Below are positions 6,277-7,489 of a DNA stretch of 7,489 nt, one piece after another. Made by a program: the position numbers and the translations under genes. Source of the DNA: Clostridiaceae bacterium UBA4839 (GTDB lineage: Bacteria > Bacillota > Clostridia > Clostridiales > Caloramatoraceae); NCBI GenBank assembly GCA_002400085.1, contig DHEX01000018.1:1-7489 (forward strand). Direction: 5' to 3'. How positions within the stretch are numbered: the stretch's first letter is position 1; every line of letters begins with the position of its first letter. Under the pieces are notes generated by a model. The model did not search any database and had not been told where the DNA came from. It saw nothing but the letters and a program-made list of their open reading frames with translations.

Positions 6277-7131
6277 ATGAATAGGGGATTTTTAATATAT
6301 AATAGGGAAGATTATTGCAAAAATAATTGGTTTGCTCAGAGCTTTATAAGCAATGCTCCCTTATATAACATGAATATAGAATTGCTTTTAACAGATGAAA
6401 TTACAATAGGAATAAAAGAAAACAAATTATTTGTAAATAGAGGAGAAAAAGAGCTAGAGGTTCCAGATTTTGTTATCAACAGAAGCAGGGAGAGTATTAT
6501 CGGATCTCATTTTGAATTGATGGGCTGCAAAGTTTTTAATTCTTCATATGTCACTGAAATATGCAATAATAAAGCTAAAACCCATCAAATTGTAAATAGT
6601 AAAGGTATTAATTCAGTAAAAACTTTGTTATGTGATAGAAGATATTTTTCGGTTAATAACATTAATTTAAATTTTCCTATAATATTAAAATCACTTGGCG
6701 GACATGGAGGAAATGAAGTATATAAGATAAATAACAGTGACGAATTAAATAAGCAAATTTCTGCTTTAAATAATGACGGATTTGTTTTGCAGGAAATGTG
6801 CTCTAACCCCGGCATAGATATTAGAGTTTTTGTTATAGGAAAAGAAATAGTAGCAGCTGTTAAGAGATATTCAAGTAAGAGCTTTAAAGCAAATTTTTCT
6901 TTGGGTGGGGAATCAGAGGCATATTCTTTAAATCCAAATGAATTATGTATTGTTAAAAAGATAATAAATTTATTTAATTTTGACTTTGCTGGTATAGATT
7001 TTATCTTAGATAAAAATGGTGATTTTCTTTTTAATGAGATTGAAGATGTAGTTGGCTGCAGGACGTTATATAAAAATTATAATATTGATGTAGTCAAGAA
7101 ATATTTAGAACATATAAAAAATCAACTTTGA
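6277..7131 (+). CDS. RimK-like ATP-grasp ligase 2, variant metal-binding motif
   Basis: This 284-residue ATP-grasp protein is a diverged paralogue of the gene before it. Both begin with an LIYN motif, have FNSS followed by an acidic-Lys segment near residue 90, and share the RimK-like core. Here the core shows Lys138 with loop SLGGHGGNE, Glu173 in LQEM, DIRVFVIG with Asp181 and Arg183, the KANFSLGG loop and Asp241 in FAGIDFI. The final metal-binding motif is NEIED (Glu254, Glu256) rather than the usual E-x-N, followed by VVGCRTLY; this keeps acidic ligands and is probably active, but suggests a distinct subfamily and substrate. ATG 6277 follows the upstream stop by one base and lacks a good ribosome binding site, so translation is likely coupled. 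The two enzymes may act in sequence on one product or form a heteromeric pair. No transmembrane or secretion signal is seen. Confidence 0.83.
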   Translation: MNRGFLIYNREDYCKNNWFAQSFISNAPLYNMNIELLLTDEITIGIKENKLFVNRGEKELEVPDFVINRSRESIIGSHFELMGCKVFNSSYVTEICNNKAKTHQIVNSKGINSVKTLLCDRRYFSVNNINLNFPIILKSLGGHGGNEVYKINNSDELNKQISALNNDGFVLQEMCSNPGIDIRVFVIGKEIVAAVKRYSSKSFKANFSLGGESEAYSLNPNELCIVKKIINLFNFDFAGIDFILDKNGDFLFNEIEDVVGCRTLYKNYNIDVVKKYLEHIKNQL

Positions 7132-7190
7132 AAGCAATCTACCATTTAATTCCAAAAAATTGGGGACAGTTAAGAAATTAAGGAAAGTTA

Positions 7191-7350
7191 AGGGACGGTT
7201 AAGCTTTTTTTAGTATATTTTAGCCCAAAAGTCATTAACCGTCCCCTAATTCTACAAAAGTCATTAACCGTCCCCTAATTCTATACAATTGTTGTTAACC
7301 GTCCCCCTAGGTTTCTACTAGGTTTTTGCTAAAAAAGCTTAACTATCCCT
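7191..7350. terminator. Large outer inverted repeat, possible bidirectional terminator
   Basis: Positions 7191-7213 pair with 7329-7350 with one mismatch, one G-U pair and one bulged T. The arms include GTTAAGC next to a T-run on the left and an A-run before GCTTAAC on the right. Lying between convergent genes, this can stop transcription from either side: minus-strand RNA of the SDR gene would meet the mirror image. The T-runs are inside the arms rather than after the stem, so classical intrinsic termination is uncertain. Smaller stems nested inside could also act. Confidence 0.4.
7227..7284. repeat. Two tandem 29-bp units inside the repeat cluster
   Basis: Positions 7227-7255 and 7256-7284 are identical except for the last base, each containing TTAACCGTCCCC. 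A third, diverged copy of the core follows at 7295-7306. The near-identity of the first two units points to a recent duplication. Confidence 0.85.
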
Positions 7351-7375
7351 AGTATTTTTGGACAAGTTAACTATT

Positions 7376-7489
7376 TTAAATTACAAATCCGCCATTTGGA
7401 CTGATTATTTGACCAGTTATAAAGTCTGCAGCATCAGATGCTAAAAATAATGCACAAGAAGAAATATCTTTTGGTGTTCCAAGCCGCAG
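7376..7489 (-). CDS. Short-chain dehydrogenase/reductase, C-terminal end (partial)
   Basis: Read on the minus strand, the last 37 codons of a gene are visible, ending in TAA at 7378-7376; the rest lies beyond the right edge. The peptide LGTPKDISSCALFLASDAA followed by DFITGQIISPNGGFVI is the characteristic tail of classical SDR enzymes of the FabG type: the LG-P-D-(I/V) helix start, the FLASD-A segment, and the ITGQ-GG end. Such enzymes are NAD(P)H-dependent oxidoreductases. The catalytic Ser-Tyr-Lys and the nucleotide-binding glycine motif are outside the window, so the substrate cannot be judged. It is convergent with the ATP-grasp operon and need not be functionally linked. Confidence 0.88.
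   Translation of the reverse strand: MRLGTPKDISSCALFLASDAADFITGQIISPNGGFVI

Larger units (their letters stand above)
7162..7370. repeat. Nested direct and inverted GGGACRGTTAA repeat cluster
   Basis: The gap between the two convergent genes is packed with one motif. On the plus strand GGGGACAGTTAA is at 7162-7173, a weaker GGAAAGTTAAG at 7182-7192, and GGGACGGTTAAG at 7192-7203. Inverted copies TTAACCGTCCCC follow at 7235-7246, 7264-7275 and 7295-7306, with a diverged TTAACTATCCC at 7339-7349. A degenerate forward copy is at 7360-7370. The forward copy at 7192-7202 can form a perfect 11-bp stem with any of the three exact inverted copies. The arrangement resembles REP-like or miniature palindromic elements; no transposase is present in the window. 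Confidence 0.8.

Noticed and set aside
7227..7306. CRISPR array
   Set aside because: The 29-bp units abut directly with no unique spacers, only two are near-identical, and no cas gene is present.
7132..7375. Complete insertion sequence
   Set aside because: Only about 240 bp between genes, with no transposase fragment in any frame; at most a non-autonomous repeat.

Overview
The window is AT-rich DNA with strong GGAGG-like ribosome binding sites, A/T-ending codons and consensus sigma-A promoters. This suggests a low-GC Gram-positive bacterium, most likely a Clostridium or close relative; that assignment is inferred from composition and protein style, not from a search.

Layout. (1) 2-1123 is the 3' part of an OpuC-type osmoprotectant uptake gene in which the permease is fused to its substrate-binding domain. 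(2) 1124-1788 has no confident protein gene. It holds a hairpin-forming repeat at the opuC stop, a near-perfect promoter (1191-1220), a GC-richer structured RNA ending in a good intrinsic terminator (1332-1380), weak small ORFs, a 14-bp direct repeat and a second promoter candidate (1679-1708). (3) 1789-7131 is a four-gene plus-strand operon: two ABC exporter half-transporters with overlapping ends, then, after a 112-bp gap holding a long hairpin, two RimK-like ATP-grasp ligases one base apart. (4) 7132-7375 is a dense nested repeat with tandem and inverted copies of a GGGACRGTTAA motif. (5) 7376-7489 is the C-terminal end of a short-chain dehydrogenase/reductase on the minus strand, convergent with the operon.

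How the genes may work together. The two ABC proteins have complementary active-site defects (Asp for the catalytic Glu in the first, FSQGQ for LSGGQ in the second), the pattern of asymmetric heterodimeric exporters such as BmrCD and TM287/288. The ATP-grasp pair should form amide or ester bonds from a carboxylate and ATP. Two ligases plus a dedicated exporter fit the synthesis and export of a small peptide-like product or a modified peptide. The sequence does not show the substrate. Small ORFs upstream (1285-1452 and 1472-1687) are weak candidates for a precursor peptide.

The least explained parts are the structured leader RNA upstream of the operon and the repeat family, diverged copies of which lie at both ends of the operon.
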